Notes: generated by a model not told the origin, from the letters alone. DNA of 11,249 nt from Burkholderiales bacterium (GCA_028868455.1 JAGWUK010000047.1:1-11249), one strand, 5' to 3'; counted from the first letter of the stretch, positions 1 through 10,326 are shown. Made by a program: numbers and translations.

Positions 1-75
1 GACCGGCGGCTACTTACTTTTCTTGTCTCGCCAAGAAAAGTAAGCCAAAGAAGGCGACCGCGAAGTCGCTGCCCT
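1..75. repeat. Stem-loop-rich intergenic sequence, outer part
   Basis: A perfect 13-base inverted repeat (13-25 against 32-44, arms CTTACTTTTCTTG and CAAGAAAAGTAAG) encloses a 6-base loop. A second hairpin follows at 54-69 (GCGAC/GTCGC) and a short CCC-TGC-GGG one at 72-80. No coding signal is visible. The arrangement resembles the dispersed intergenic repeats often found between genes in beta- and gammaproteobacteria, but that likeness is from general knowledge and no repeat family is assigned. The long T/A-rich stem could also end transcription arriving from either side, although no separate T-run follows it. The element may continue beyond the left edge. Confidence 0.6.
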
Positions 76-83
76 GCGGGTGC

Positions 84-258
84 CCTTTGCTGCAAGTCGA
101 AAAATGGGAAAGCTTCGAAACTCGCTACAGCCTTGCTCTTGGGAATATGCGCTTGCAAGCGCATACCGTTACGCTGGCGAGATGCATGCATCTCGAAACC
201 CCAGCTCCACCTCAGACAGCGAAGCTTTCTTATTCCATTTTTCGCCTCGCATCAAAGG
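84..258. repeat. Composite inverted repeat with two perfect palindromes inside
   Basis: The outer arms 84-117 and 220-258 are imperfect inverted copies. Both carry the core CGAAAAATGG and the block GAAAGCTTCG; the right arm has a few extra bases between them. Between the arms lie two perfect palindromes: a 20-base one at 146-165 (TATGCGCTTGCAAGCGCATA) and an 18-base one at 178-195 (CGAGATGCATGCATCTCG). Open frames cross the region on the plus strand, but they have no ribosome site, no recognisable domain, and compositions dictated by the repeats. I read it as a non-coding repeat element. Confidence 0.6.
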
Positions 259-275
259 CAGCGCCAAAGCGGGTT

Positions 276-330
276 AAAAGCAACAGCAAAGTCAAAAGCA
301 ACAGCAAAGTCAAAAACAAAGTCAAAAGCA
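276..330. repeat. 18-base direct tandem repeat
   Basis: Two identical 18-base units (AAAAGCAACAGCAAAGTC) lie at 276-293 and 294-311. A shortened 12-base unit (312-323) and the start of another (324-330) follow. Read on the plus strand the array gives a monotonous Lys/Ser/Asn or Lys/Ala/Thr peptide. With no spacers between units it is not a CRISPR array. It adjoins the composite inverted repeat and may be part of the same mobile or slippage-prone sequence. Confidence 0.75.
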
Positions 331-530
331 TCGATACGCTAACGACTTTCAAATTAATTCTTTGTTCTTTATTCCGTGTTACCTCATCCCCATTGGAGAA
401 TGGTGTGGCAGCGGTCTTGGGTTTGACCTTCCGCAGCAGAAGGTACTACCAATTTCGGCCACGCATCAAAGACAATGCAAGAACACGGAGAAAGCAAAAT
501 TGACGGCGGGCGAGTCAGATTTATGCCGAA
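331..530. other. Gene-free stretch downstream of nirM
   Basis: No supportable gene lies here on either strand. The only structure I see is a small hairpin at 426-444 (ACCTTC/GAAGGT, 7-base loop) with no T-run on the minus-strand side, so it is a weak terminator candidate for the nirS-nirM transcript. The segment around 464-476 (ACGCATCAAAGAC) faintly echoes the sequence near 248-260, which suggests a decayed copy of the neighbouring repeat. Confidence 0.4.
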
Positions 531-869
531 TTAATTATTGCTGGCGAGTACAAATTCGACCAATGCCTTGATGTCGGTATCGCTGACTCGCGGGCTATTC
601 GCTGGCATCGGAATCGCGCCCCAGACTCCGCTACCGCCTTCTTTGACTTTTTTAGACAGCATTGCGACGGCGTCGGCATTGCCTTTGTATTTTTTTGCGA
701 CATCCTTGAAAGCCGGGCCGAGAATTTTTTTATCGATGCCGTGACACGCCATGCAACCGTTTTTTTGCGCGAGTTCGGCGCCGGTAGCCGCATAAGATGA
801 ACTCACCGAGAACACCATCGCTGCGACACCAGCGGCGATGGCGAGTGACATGGGGGTGGAATATTTCAT
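531..869 (-). CDS. nirM: Periplasmic cytochrome c551-type protein, likely NirS electron donor
   Basis: A small soluble monoheme class I cytochrome of 112 residues, probably carrying electrons to NirS in the periplasm. Residues 1-27 are a signal peptide ending in SYA, leaving a mature protein of about 85 residues, typical of the c551/c552 (c8) family. The heme site is C39-M-A-C42-H43. The sixth ligand is probably M88 in an IPMPAN loop, matching the MPxN signature of this family. The ATG at 869 was chosen because AAGGA (877-881) lies 7 bases upstream and the signal peptide starts there; an in-frame extension to 950 lacks both features. It follows nirS in the same direction after 225 bases, the usual nirS-nirM order, so co-transcription is likely. 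Other small c-type cytochromes can fill this role, so the symbol rests partly on context. Confidence 0.88.
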   Translation of the reverse strand: MKYSTPMSLAIAAGVAAMVFSVSSSYAATGAELAQKNGCMACHGIDKKILGPAFKDVAKKYKGNADAVAMLSKKVKEGGSGVWGAIPMPANSPRVSDTDIKALVEFVLASNN

Positions 870-1094
870 GATGTTTTCCTTGTCATGTGATGACGCAGTA
901 AAAATAATTGATGCATGTTGAAAGCTGACGAAAATACAGTCCGGCAGCATTGCACTTCCTTGTAATACGCGGTGCGCTGCCTACATCGCACGCCTGGCCG
1001 GAGTATTTCTGCGCAAGTCCTGCCCGTGCAAAATGGCTGAAACTGCGCCCGATTGTCGCGAGCCGGGTGCAGTACAGTGCACTTATGCAGTTTT
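870..1094. other. nirS-nirM intergenic region
   Basis: A 225-base gap, long for two genes expected to share a transcript. I see no clear Rho-independent terminator: the GTGCA/TGCAC hairpin at 1068-1083 has no T-run after it on the minus strand. A single half-site (TTGAT at 908-912 on the plus strand) lacks a matching partner, so no FNR-type site is called. Read-through from nirS is the simplest model, but a weak separate promoter cannot be excluded. Confidence 0.4.
877..881 (-). promoter_or_regulatory. Ribosome binding site of the c551-type cytochrome
   Basis: Minus-strand AAGGA lies 7 bases before the ATG at 869 and decides that start over the longer in-frame option. A small hairpin (GTCAT-GTG-ATGAC, 882-894) lies directly upstream of it. 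Confidence 0.7.
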
Positions 1095-3216
<2,122 letters not shown>

Positions 3217-5067
3217 TCAGGCATTGGCTGTCAGTTGCAGATACAGGCGCGGCAACACGCGCGGCAACTCGGCAGCGTTGCTGACGACGACAAAACCCTG
3301 ATGACCGAACAGATGCGGCAGGTAGTCGCCGGCGCTTTCATCGATGGTTACGCAAAATGGCGTCAACCCTTGCTGGCGCGCCTCTTGCACCGCCAGTCGG
3401 GTATCTTCGATACCGTAACGCCCTTCGTACTGATCGAGATCATTTGGTTTGCCATCGGTGACGATCAGCAGCAGACGGCGGCTGGTTTTTTGTTTTACCA
3501 AAATGGCCGAGGTGTGCCGGATAGCGGCGCCCATGCGTGTGTAATAGCCAGGCTTCAGTGCGCTGAGGCGACCGCGCACCGCGTCGTCATAGCGTTCATC
3601 GAAACCCTTGAGCAAATGGCAGCGCACATGATGTCGTCGTACGGATGAAAATCCGTACAGGGAAAATCGATCGCCAGTGGCATCCAGCGCCTCGCTGAAC
3701 AGGTACAGGCTGTCGCGAATGACATCGATCACCCGTGCCGTATTGCTGAGCCACGCATCGGTGGAAAGAGAAAGATCGGCCAGCAGCAGACAGGACAGGT
3801 CGCGCCATTGTTGTCGCATATCGGAATACAGTGCCGGGACGGGCAACGCAGCGCCGCTGGCGCGTTCGGTCGCAAAGCGGACACAGGCATCCAGATCCAG
3901 ATCGTCGCCACTGACTTGCCCGCGCAGGCGTGTCCTTTGCGGCGTCAGAGATTGAAATTGCCGGCGCAGGCGACGCGCAGCCGGGCGCAATTCTGCCGGC
4001 AGGGCGCAAGGAGGGGCAGCTTTGGCCAGCATCATCTGAATGCGGCAATGTGCCGCCTGCATTTGCTGTTTACGGTAGTGCCATTCAGGATACAAAATGC
4101 CATCGGCCAATACCAGATCGTCTTCCGCTTCGGCCGGTAAATCCAGATCAAAACGTATGCGGCTGGCTGTCGGTTTGCCATCGTTGGCGATGCTCAGGAT
4201 GTCGAGGTCGTCCGCGACTTTTTGCGCTTCGTCATTGGCATCATCATCCAGCGGGCGGTCCAGCTTGACGAACTCGGCCCAGGAAAACAGGCTTTCTGCG
4301 CGAAACAGCAGCATGAACGGGCTTTTTCCCTGTGGCAGGCTGACGTTTTCTGCACGTCGCTTGCGTGCTTCCTTGTCTTTGCTGTTAACCTGTTTTTCTG
4401 CCTGCTGCGGTTGCTGTGGCTGGCGCTGGCTGGCAGGTTTGGATGCGCCGTTGGCGCTTGGCGGATCCGGATGCAGCCACAGGATGAGCGGCGCACAGGG
4501 GCGTTTCGCCGCCACAAAAGCGCTGACGCTGCCGGGTGTCTGCAAGGCCTGACGCAGACAGCGCTCGGCTTGCGCTTCGTCGGGAGGCAATTTGTCCGGG
4601 TCGGGTCGCAATGCCAGCGTGGCATGGCACAGACGCTGGTAGCTGCTGGTCAGCCCTGGCAATGTGTTCAGGACTGCCTGCGTAGCTGCCTGGTTGCGGA
4701 CTATCCACTCTGCTTTGGGCGCCACATCGTGCGCTGCCAGCGCGAGCAACCAGAAATAGGCTTCGCGATTGAGTTCTGTCGTGGGAAAGTAGTCGATTGC
4801 TGCCGGTAGATACAGGGTGTGCTCATCGGCCCAGATCAGTTCAACTTTTTCTCCTGTACCGGCAATTCTTTCCAGCCAGCGACGGCGCGCACCGTGGCTG
4901 CTGGCCGTGCCTGCTTGCATATGCAGGCCAGCATCACCGCCGAGCGCGCGAAAATACACGGGCGCAATTTTTTCTATCTGCCGCAGTTCTACTCTGGACT
5001 CGGGGAAGCCGCGCAATGCCACACGCGTGATCAGTTTGTCCCAAAGTCCGCCGATGTATTCTTCCAT
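3217..5067 (-). CDS. norD: NorD, VWA-domain activation protein of nitric oxide reductase
   Basis: Cytoplasmic partner of the NorQ ATPase; the NorQ/NorD pair is needed to make NorCB active, most likely by helping insert the non-heme iron (family knowledge). The protein has 616 residues. The N-terminal 200 residues form a helical domain with no motif I can name. A Gln/Lys/Arg-rich low-complexity linker follows (about 202-245). The C-terminal von Willebrand A domain starts near 425 and has a complete MIDAS set: D431-L-S433-L-S435, T510 (GYYTRMG) and D538 (IVTDGKPND). The LLLIVTDGKPNDLDQYEGRYG stretch is characteristic of NorD/CbbO. The ATG at 5067 overlaps the TAA of the upstream 4Fe-4S gene by one base (TAATG), indicating translational coupling. 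It is the last gene of the nor operon. CbbO is the main alternative, excluded by the nor context. Confidence 0.94.
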   Translation of the reverse strand: MEEYIGGLWDKLITRVALRGFPESRVELRQIEKIAPVYFRALGGDAGLHMQAGTASSHGARRRWLERIAGTGEKVELIWADEHTLYLPAAIDYFPTTELNREAYFWLLALAAHDVAPKAEWIVRNQAATQAVLNTLPGLTSSYQRLCHATLALRPDPDKLPPDEAQAERCLRQALQTPGSVSAFVAAKRPCAPLILWLHPDPPSANGASKPASQRQPQQPQQAEKQVNSKDKEARKRRAENVSLPQGKSPFMLLFRAESLFSWAEFVKLDRPLDDDANDEAQKVADDLDILSIANDGKPTASRIRFDLDLPAEAEDDLVLADGILYPEWHYRKQQMQAAHCRIQMMLAKAAPPCALPAELRPAARRLRRQFQSLTPQRTRLRGQVSGDDLDLDACVRFATERASGAALPVPALYSDMRQQWRDLSCLLLADLSLSTDAWLSNTARVIDVIRDSLYLFSEALDATGDRFSLYGFSSVRRHHVRCHLLKGFDERYDDAVRGRLSALKPGYYTRMGAAIRHTSAILVKQKTSRRLLLIVTDGKPNDLDQYEGRYGIEDTRLAVQEARQQGLTPFCVTIDESAGDYLPHLFGHQGFVVVSNAAELPRVLPRLYLQLTANA

Positions 5068-6098
5068 TATTCGTCCTCTGCACCTGGCTGCTGGCTGGCG
5101 TTTTGCATGGTTTGTGCGGCAAGCTGTTGCTGATGTCTCTGTTGTCTGTGCGCCTGACTACCGGTCAGCGCGGCTTCTGATTCAGCTCTGGCCTGATGTA
5201 CCCAGTTCAACAAACGGCCATCGGGATTGCTGCTTTGCGTTTGCTGGCAGGCATCCACACATTGGCCACACTGTACGCAGGCGAACATCATGCGTTTGAC
5301 GTTGCGCGGTTGCAGGCGCATGGGACAGATGTGGTCGCAGGCGGAGAAGCAGGTGGCGCAATCTTTGGCGCGCGCTCGCTGAAAACCGACGACCAGTGCT
5401 TTGTCATTCGCCATCCATGCCAGACTCTGGAACAAACCGACAGCGCAGGCATAGCGGCAAAAAAGATGGCGTGCAAACATGAATTCGACAAAAAAAGCGA
5501 CCCCGGCCACGGCGATGAACAAACCCTGGTTACGTGTCAGTGTTGCATGCCACAGATTGCTGTAAATTTCTGCCGGCGGCAGCAGATACGTCAGCAAAAC
5601 AACGGCCCACAGCAGCGCACAGCAAATGACCAGTGGGATCACGCCCAGCCACCAGAGAGCGTCGGTCTGGGTATGGCTGCCGTCGGCATTACGCTCCGGC
5701 AAGCGTTCTTTATCCCACAGGCTTTGCTTACCGATGGCTCGTCGCAGGGTCTGATTGATTGTTTCGACGATAGAAAAATGAGGGCACAGCCATCCGCAAT
5801 ACAGACGGCCCCATTTCCAGCTGATATAGATCAATGTCACGGCTCCCGCCAACACTGGCAACAATACGCGCAGAAATAATTGCATGCTGACCTGCATGGC
5901 CGTCTGCTGGCTGGCACGATCCAGTCCCAGCGTCCAGTCCATGCCAAATACAATGAAATGATGCAAATGCAGATCAAGACGAAAGACATCAAAGACAGGT
6001 GCCAGTACAAACAGCAAAAAAAATGCCGCTTGCGTGCACGTTCGCCAGCCTTGCACTGGCAAGTGCAACCATTCCGGCCGGTGAGGCTTTACTGCCAT
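5067..6098 (-). CDS. 4Fe-4S membrane polyferredoxin, NapH/NosR/CcoG type
   Basis: A 343-residue inner-membrane iron-sulfur protein with about five hydrophobic segments (near 22-38, 76-93, 150-173, 192-209, plus a weaker one around 47-60). It has the paired CxxxC motifs of the NapH/NosR/CcoG family at the membrane face: C101-GWL-C105-P and C214-RYA-C218-AVGLFQ. Two ferredoxin-like clusters follow: C247, C250, C254, C258-P and C274, C277, C280, C284. The first has a CX2CX3CX3CP spacing, one residue longer than the usual CX2CX2CX3CP, and the second lacks the usual proline. The tail (about 314-338) is rich in Gln and His. Start 6098 has GGGAG (6105-6109) 6 bases upstream and overlaps orf127 by 10 bases; an in-frame extension to 6293 would run through orf127. 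Its place between norQ and norD suggests electron supply or metal-centre assembly for NOR; this is inference. Confidence 0.85.
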   Translation of the reverse strand: MAVKPHRPEWLHLPVQGWRTCTQAAFFLLFVLAPVFDVFRLDLHLHHFIVFGMDWTLGLDRASQQTAMQVSMQLFLRVLLPVLAGAVTLIYISWKWGRLYCGWLCPHFSIVETINQTLRRAIGKQSLWDKERLPERNADGSHTQTDALWWLGVIPLVICCALLWAVVLLTYLLPPAEIYSNLWHATLTRNQGLFIAVAGVAFFVEFMFARHLFCRYACAVGLFQSLAWMANDKALVVGFQRARAKDCATCFSACDHICPMRLQPRNVKRMMFACVQCGQCVDACQQTQSSNPDGRLLNWVHQARAESEAALTGSQAHRQQRHQQQLAAQTMQNASQQPGAEDE

Positions 6099-6472
6099 CG
6101 CCCACTCCCGGGCAAGGGATAACGATATGGCAAGCCGGCCAAGGCACGTGCCAGCCCCAGTACCCCAAACAAAATCAACATGGAATGACAACTGATGAAA
6201 TACAGAATCAGCAACATCCATGTATACGGTGATTGAAATCCGCCGAGGCCAATGATGATCAGCGTTACCAGCATCAGCAGGGCACCGGCCCACAGGCTGG
6301 CGTAGATACTTTGATGCAGGTGGATACGGTTCAGCCCGGATAGTTGCTGGCGATGCCGGTGCGCCAACCAGAGCAGCAAGACAAACGCCAGACCGGGCAA
6401 GAGCAGTAAATTGAGCAGATACAGCACCTCCGCCTGCACAGCGACGGACTTGTCTTGCGACGCGGAATTCAT
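6089..6472 (-). CDS. Small three-helix membrane protein of unknown function (orf127)
   Basis: I do not recognise a named family. The 127-residue product has a short polar N-terminus (1-14) and three hydrophobic segments, about 16-36, 56-77 and 83-109, with a basic HRHRQQ loop between the first two and a Pro/Gly-rich tail (LPYRYPLPGSGRW). Membrane insertion is the only safe prediction. It begins with ATG overlapping the norQ stop as ATGA (4 bases), and its end overlaps the next gene by 10 bases. It is therefore translated as part of the norQ-to-norD block, and a role in NOR assembly or in anchoring the neighbouring iron-sulfur protein is a reasonable guess. The overlaps and the membrane-like composition argue that it is a real gene rather than a shadow frame. 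Confidence 0.78.
   Translation of the reverse strand: MNSASQDKSVAVQAEVLYLLNLLLLPGLAFVLLLWLAHRHRQQLSGLNRIHLHQSIYASLWAGALLMLVTLIIIGLGGFQSPYTWMLLILYFISCHSMLILFGVLGLARALAGLPYRYPLPGSGRWQ
6105..6109 (-). promoter_or_regulatory. Ribosome binding site of the 4Fe-4S protein gene
   Basis: Minus-strand GGGAG lies 6 bases before the ATG at 6098, inside the end of orf127. It fixes the start of the iron-sulfur protein, whose open frame otherwise extends 195 bases further upstream across orf127. Confidence 0.7.
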
Positions 6473-7299
6473 GATCCGAAACTGGCTTTGATGACTTCCA
6501 TCAAGGCCACGATCGTATCGGTATCGTCGCTCAATGGTTCGACCAGCGCAGCCTGACAGGCAAGCACCGGGTCACATCCGGCCTGAATCAGGCTGGCGCA
6601 ATACACCAGCAAACGGGTCGAGGCCGCTTCTTCCAGATCATGATCTTTGAGCTGGCGAAAATGCTGCGCAAGTTGTACCAAGCGTTTCGCCATGCCTTCG
6701 TCGATACCCGTTTCAGCGCGCAGAATCTGTTGCTCCAGCGCCGCTTGCGGATAATCAAACTGGATGGCAATAAAACGCTGACGCGTGGAGGGCTTGAGAT
6801 TTTTCAGCAGATTCTGATAACCGGGATTGTAGGAGACCACCAGCATGAATTCGTCCGGTGCCTGTAATTCTTCGCCGGTACGTTCTATCGGCAGAATGCG
6901 CCTGTCGTCCGTCAAGGGATGCAGCACAACTGTGGTGTCTTTGCGGGCTTCGACGATTTCGTCCAGATAACAGATACCGCCCTGACGAACCGCGCGGGTC
7001 AGCGGCCCGTCCGACCAGATCGTCTGGCCGTCGCCGATCAGATGCCGGCCAACCAGATCAGCCGCACTCAGATCATCATGGCAGGCAACCGTGATTAAAG
7101 GGCGATTTAATTTTGCGGCCATGTGGGCAACGAAGCGGGTTTTACCACATCCGGTCGGCCCCTTGATCAATAGCGGCAAGCGATGATGATAGGCGTATTC
7201 AAACAGCGCGCATTCATTGCCAACCGGCTGATAAAAAGGGATCGCAGCAGAAATAGCAGATTGCGGACTCAGATAAGCATGAGAAGTCAGATCATTCAT
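6469..7299 (-). CDS. norQ: NorQ, MoxR/CbbQ-type AAA+ ATPase for NOR activation
   Basis: A 276-residue cytoplasmic AAA+ ATPase that works with NorD to activate the membrane nitric oxide reductase. Walker A is G47-PTGCGK-T54, Walker B is ICYLDE (109-114), sensor 1 is probably N158 in SYNPGYQ, and the arginine-finger region is STRQRF (171-176). The C-terminal part (about 180-270) matches the CbbQ/NirQ/NorQ lid region in style, with the hallmark TRLLVYCASLI. Length agrees with the family (about 260-280). The ATG at 7299 lies 28 bases after norF; its ribosome site is weak (AGGCGA). The gene ends in an ATGA overlap with orf127. It is also called nirQ or cbbQ in other organisms; the nor neighbours and norD nearby favour norQ. 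Confidence 0.94.
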   Translation of the reverse strand: MNDLTSHAYLSPQSAISAAIPFYQPVGNECALFEYAYHHRLPLLIKGPTGCGKTRFVAHMAAKLNRPLITVACHDDLSAADLVGRHLIGDGQTIWSDGPLTRAVRQGGICYLDEIVEARKDTTVVLHPLTDDRRILPIERTGEELQAPDEFMLVVSYNPGYQNLLKNLKPSTRQRFIAIQFDYPQAALEQQILRAETGIDEGMAKRLVQLAQHFRQLKDHDLEEAASTRLLVYCASLIQAGCDPVLACQAALVEPLSDDTDTIVALMEVIKASFGS

Positions 7300-7327
7300 A
7301 ATGTTCGCCTGTAGATGTAGAAACGGT

Positions 7328-7594
7328 TTAATGCGGACTGACGTACAAAAAACTGACGCCGATCAGTCCCGTGACTATCAGTAGCCAGCCGAAGACGATG
7401 TAGCGCCATGGGCCGGCAACCCGGCGCAGGGCCATGAAGCGGTCGATGATAATGCTGCCCTTCCACACAGTTGCCAGCAGTACGCTGAGGACCAGCACAA
7501 GCTGGCTCACACCGGATAAAGACATGGAGACACTGATCGCCGTCAGCGCTAATAAACTCAGCCAGTCACGTGTTGCGGTCCGGATGCCGGTCAT
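7328..7594 (-). CDS. norF: NorF-like small membrane protein (cytochrome oxidase subunit IV-like)
   Basis: An 88-residue inner-membrane protein with three hydrophobic segments (about 10-26, 28-45 and 65-84). The central WKGSIIIDRFMALRR pattern, a Lys followed by a helix ending in a short FMxLRR motif, is characteristic of the prokaryotic COX4/NorF/CoxF group. NorF accompanies NorE and is thought to support NOR activity without being catalytic. It starts 15 bases after the norE stop, with AAGGA (7601-7605) as ribosome site. Identification rests on the motif and on its position directly after norE; small proteins of this type are hard to assign by eye, so the symbol is less secure than norB or norQ. 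Confidence 0.78.
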   Translation of the reverse strand: MTGIRTATRDWLSLLALTAISVSMSLSGVSQLVLVLSVLLATVWKGSIIIDRFMALRRVAGPWRYIVFGWLLIVTGLIGVSFLYVSPH

Positions 7595-7609
7595 GTCAAT
7601 TCCTTTGCG

Positions 7610-8212
7610 TTAATGCAGCACGTACACCAGTGGAAACAAGATAATCCAGACCAGATCCACCATATGCCAATAAGCGGCTGCAGTTTCCATGCCGCTATGG
7701 TCGGCACGGTTGTAGCCGCCGTGCCAGGCTTTGTGTGCAACTGAACCCAGTATCACCATGCCCAGAACCACATGCATGAAATGGAAGAAGGCCAGGAACA
7801 GATAAAACATGTAAAAAAGATTGGTCGACATCGTGATGCCAGCCTGGATTTTGTCGGCGAACTCCAATAGTTTCAGCAAGACAAAAAACAAACCGCAAGT
7901 CATCGCGGCGATCAGCCAGGCACTGCTGATTTTTGTCGCATTGTGGCGGATAGCATCGACGGCGCGCACCACAAAATAGCTGCTGGTAATCAGCAACAAG
8001 GTATTGAGCGTGCCGCTGACGCGATCCAGCGAGGCCTGCGCAGCGTTGAACATGTCCACATGCCGTGCGCGTGTGTAGGCGTAACTCAGAAAAAATATGC
8101 CGAACACCAGAAGTTCGGCAAAAATGAAACACCACATTGCAAGGTCGCCCGGCAAGGCTTGTTTGCAGACGGATGCTCCAGGAGCGCGGATGAGGCGAAG
8201 ATCAGTATTCAT
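7610..8212 (-). CDS. norE: NorE, heme-copper oxidase subunit III-like membrane protein
   Basis: A 200-residue protein resembling cytochrome c oxidase subunit III, with five likely membrane helices (about 24-45, 68-84, 97-117, 130-158, 180-198). Family features include PGDLAMWCFIFAELLVF near the N-terminus, the FFHFMHVVLG helix and the terminal YWHMVDLVWI segment. NorE is an accessory to nitric oxide reductase with no catalytic metal site. The start is uncertain: ATG codons at 8212 and 8218 and an in-frame GTG at 8257 are possible. The two ATGs lie immediately after a GC-rich hairpin that would hide any Shine-Dalgarno sequence; MNTDLRL at 8212 is preferred because it gives the typical short N-terminus. 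It lies 62 bases after norB and 15 before norF. Confidence 0.87.
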   Translation of the reverse strand: MNTDLRLIRAPGASVCKQALPGDLAMWCFIFAELLVFGIFFLSYAYTRARHVDMFNAAQASLDRVSGTLNTLLLITSSYFVVRAVDAIRHNATKISSAWLIAAMTCGLFFVLLKLLEFADKIQAGITMSTNLFYMFYLFLAFFHFMHVVLGMVILGSVAHKAWHGGYNRADHSGMETAAAYWHMVDLVWIILFPLVYVLH

Positions 8213-8220
8213 AATCATTC

Positions 8221-8264
8221 GCACCCGGCCATACCCGGGTGCAAAAGAGCGCGCCACGGGCGCT
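8221..8264 (-). promoter_or_regulatory. Double hairpin in the norB-norE junction
   Basis: A perfect 8-bp GC-rich stem (8221-8228 against 8235-8242; GCACCCGG/CCGGGTGC, 6-base loop) ends 2 bases before one norE ATG and 8 before the other. A weaker 5-bp stem (AGCGC/GCGCT, 8248-8252 and 8260-8264) precedes it in the transcript. No T-run follows, so this is not a classic terminator. It could lower norE translation, stabilise the 3' end of a norCB message, or mark an RNA processing site, giving more NorCB than accessory protein. The stems are seen; the role is inferred. Confidence 0.55.
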
Positions 8265-8274
8265 TAACATGGCA

Positions 8275-9756
<1,482 letters not shown>

Positions 9757-9771
9757 TCATAGGAACCAGGA

Positions 9772-10197
9772 TCAGCCTTCGATGTTCGGCGGCCATTTAT
9801 TCGTATTGATTTCCGATGTGTATTTCAAAAACTCCACCAGATCATCCAATTCCTTGTCGCTCAGATGAAACTGCGGCATCTGACGGCGACCAGGTGTGCC
9901 AGTCGGTTGAGACTTGATCCACGCCTTGATGAATTCCGGGCCACGACGCTTATAGACATTTCCCAGTTCCGGCGCAAAATACGCGCCCTCACCAAGAATC
10001 GTGTGGCAGCCCACGCAGTTGCGGGTTTCCCAGATTTTTTTCCCGCGTGCGGTCGCCTCGGTCAGATGCGTGCGGTTGTCCTGCTTGGGCATGGCAGTCA
10101 TGGTGTCAAAAGTTAAGCCTAGAAACAGCAAAAAGAAAAATACCGAACCGCCATAAAAAATATTTCTGGCGGTGGACTTGGTAAACGTAGAGCTCAT
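9772..10197 (-). CDS. norC: Nitric oxide reductase cytochrome c subunit NorC
   Basis: The membrane-anchored electron-entry subunit of cNOR, passing electrons from periplasmic carriers to NorB. The 141-residue protein has an uncleaved N-terminal anchor (about 13-31, preceded by TARNIFYGGS) and a periplasmic cytochrome c domain. The heme is bound by C61-V-G-C64-H65, with M107 in RRQMPQF as the likely axial ligand. The segments ARGKKIWETRNCVGCHTILGEGA and YFAPELGNV are hallmark NorC sequence. It is the first gene of the operon. AGGGG lies about 10 bases upstream of the ATG, somewhat far but usable. The leader of about 80 nt includes a small ACGCA/TGCGT hairpin (10235-10248). Confidence 0.97.
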   Translation of the reverse strand: MSSTFTKSTARNIFYGGSVFFFLLFLGLTFDTMTAMPKQDNRTHLTEATARGKKIWETRNCVGCHTILGEGAYFAPELGNVYKRRGPEFIKAWIKSQPTGTPGRRQMPQFHLSDKELDDLVEFLKYTSEINTNKWPPNIEG

Positions 10198-10284
10198 GAC
10201 GAGTTAACCCCTATGGATGATGGAATATCTGGAAACGCAACGCTGCGTACGACGTCAAACGATGCGGAGTACGCCAAGCTACGG

Positions 10285-10326
10285 ATGTTATGTGGGCTGC
10301 AATTTTTTTTCCTTGACCACTGTCAA
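10285..10326 (-). promoter_or_regulatory. FNR/NNR-type promoter of the nor operon
   Basis: TTGAC-CACT-GTCAA (10313-10326) is a perfect symmetric CRP/FNR-family site, with the same half-sites as the one before nirS. With its centre (10319.5) at -41.5, transcription would start near 10278. The hexamer at -12 to -7 (10290-10285) reads TAACAT on the minus strand, a good -10 element. The box is flanked by T- and A-tracts that extend the dyad to 10304-10335. The leader to the norC ATG is about 80 nt. Activation under low oxygen, and probably by NO through a DNR/NNR-like protein, is inferred from the site type and the genes controlled. Confidence 0.8.

Noticed and set aside
276..330. Possible CRISPR array
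   Set aside because: Units are 18 bases and directly abutting, with no spacers.
87..503. 138-codon plus-strand frame across the repeat region
   Set aside because: It runs through palindromes and the tandem array, has no ribosome site or family resemblance, and its Lys/Ser/Val repeat is a product of the 18-base DNA repeat.
905..921. Possible third FNR-type box before nirM
   Set aside because: Only one half-site (TTGAT) matches; the opposite half does not, and no good -10 lies at the expected distance.
1068..1083. GTGCA/TGCAC hairpin as a nirS terminator
   Set aside because: Short stem with no T-run following in the direction of transcription.
5196..5879. 227-codon plus-strand frame opposite the 4Fe-4S gene
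   Set aside because: Antisense shadow; the minus-strand frame carries all the cysteine motifs.
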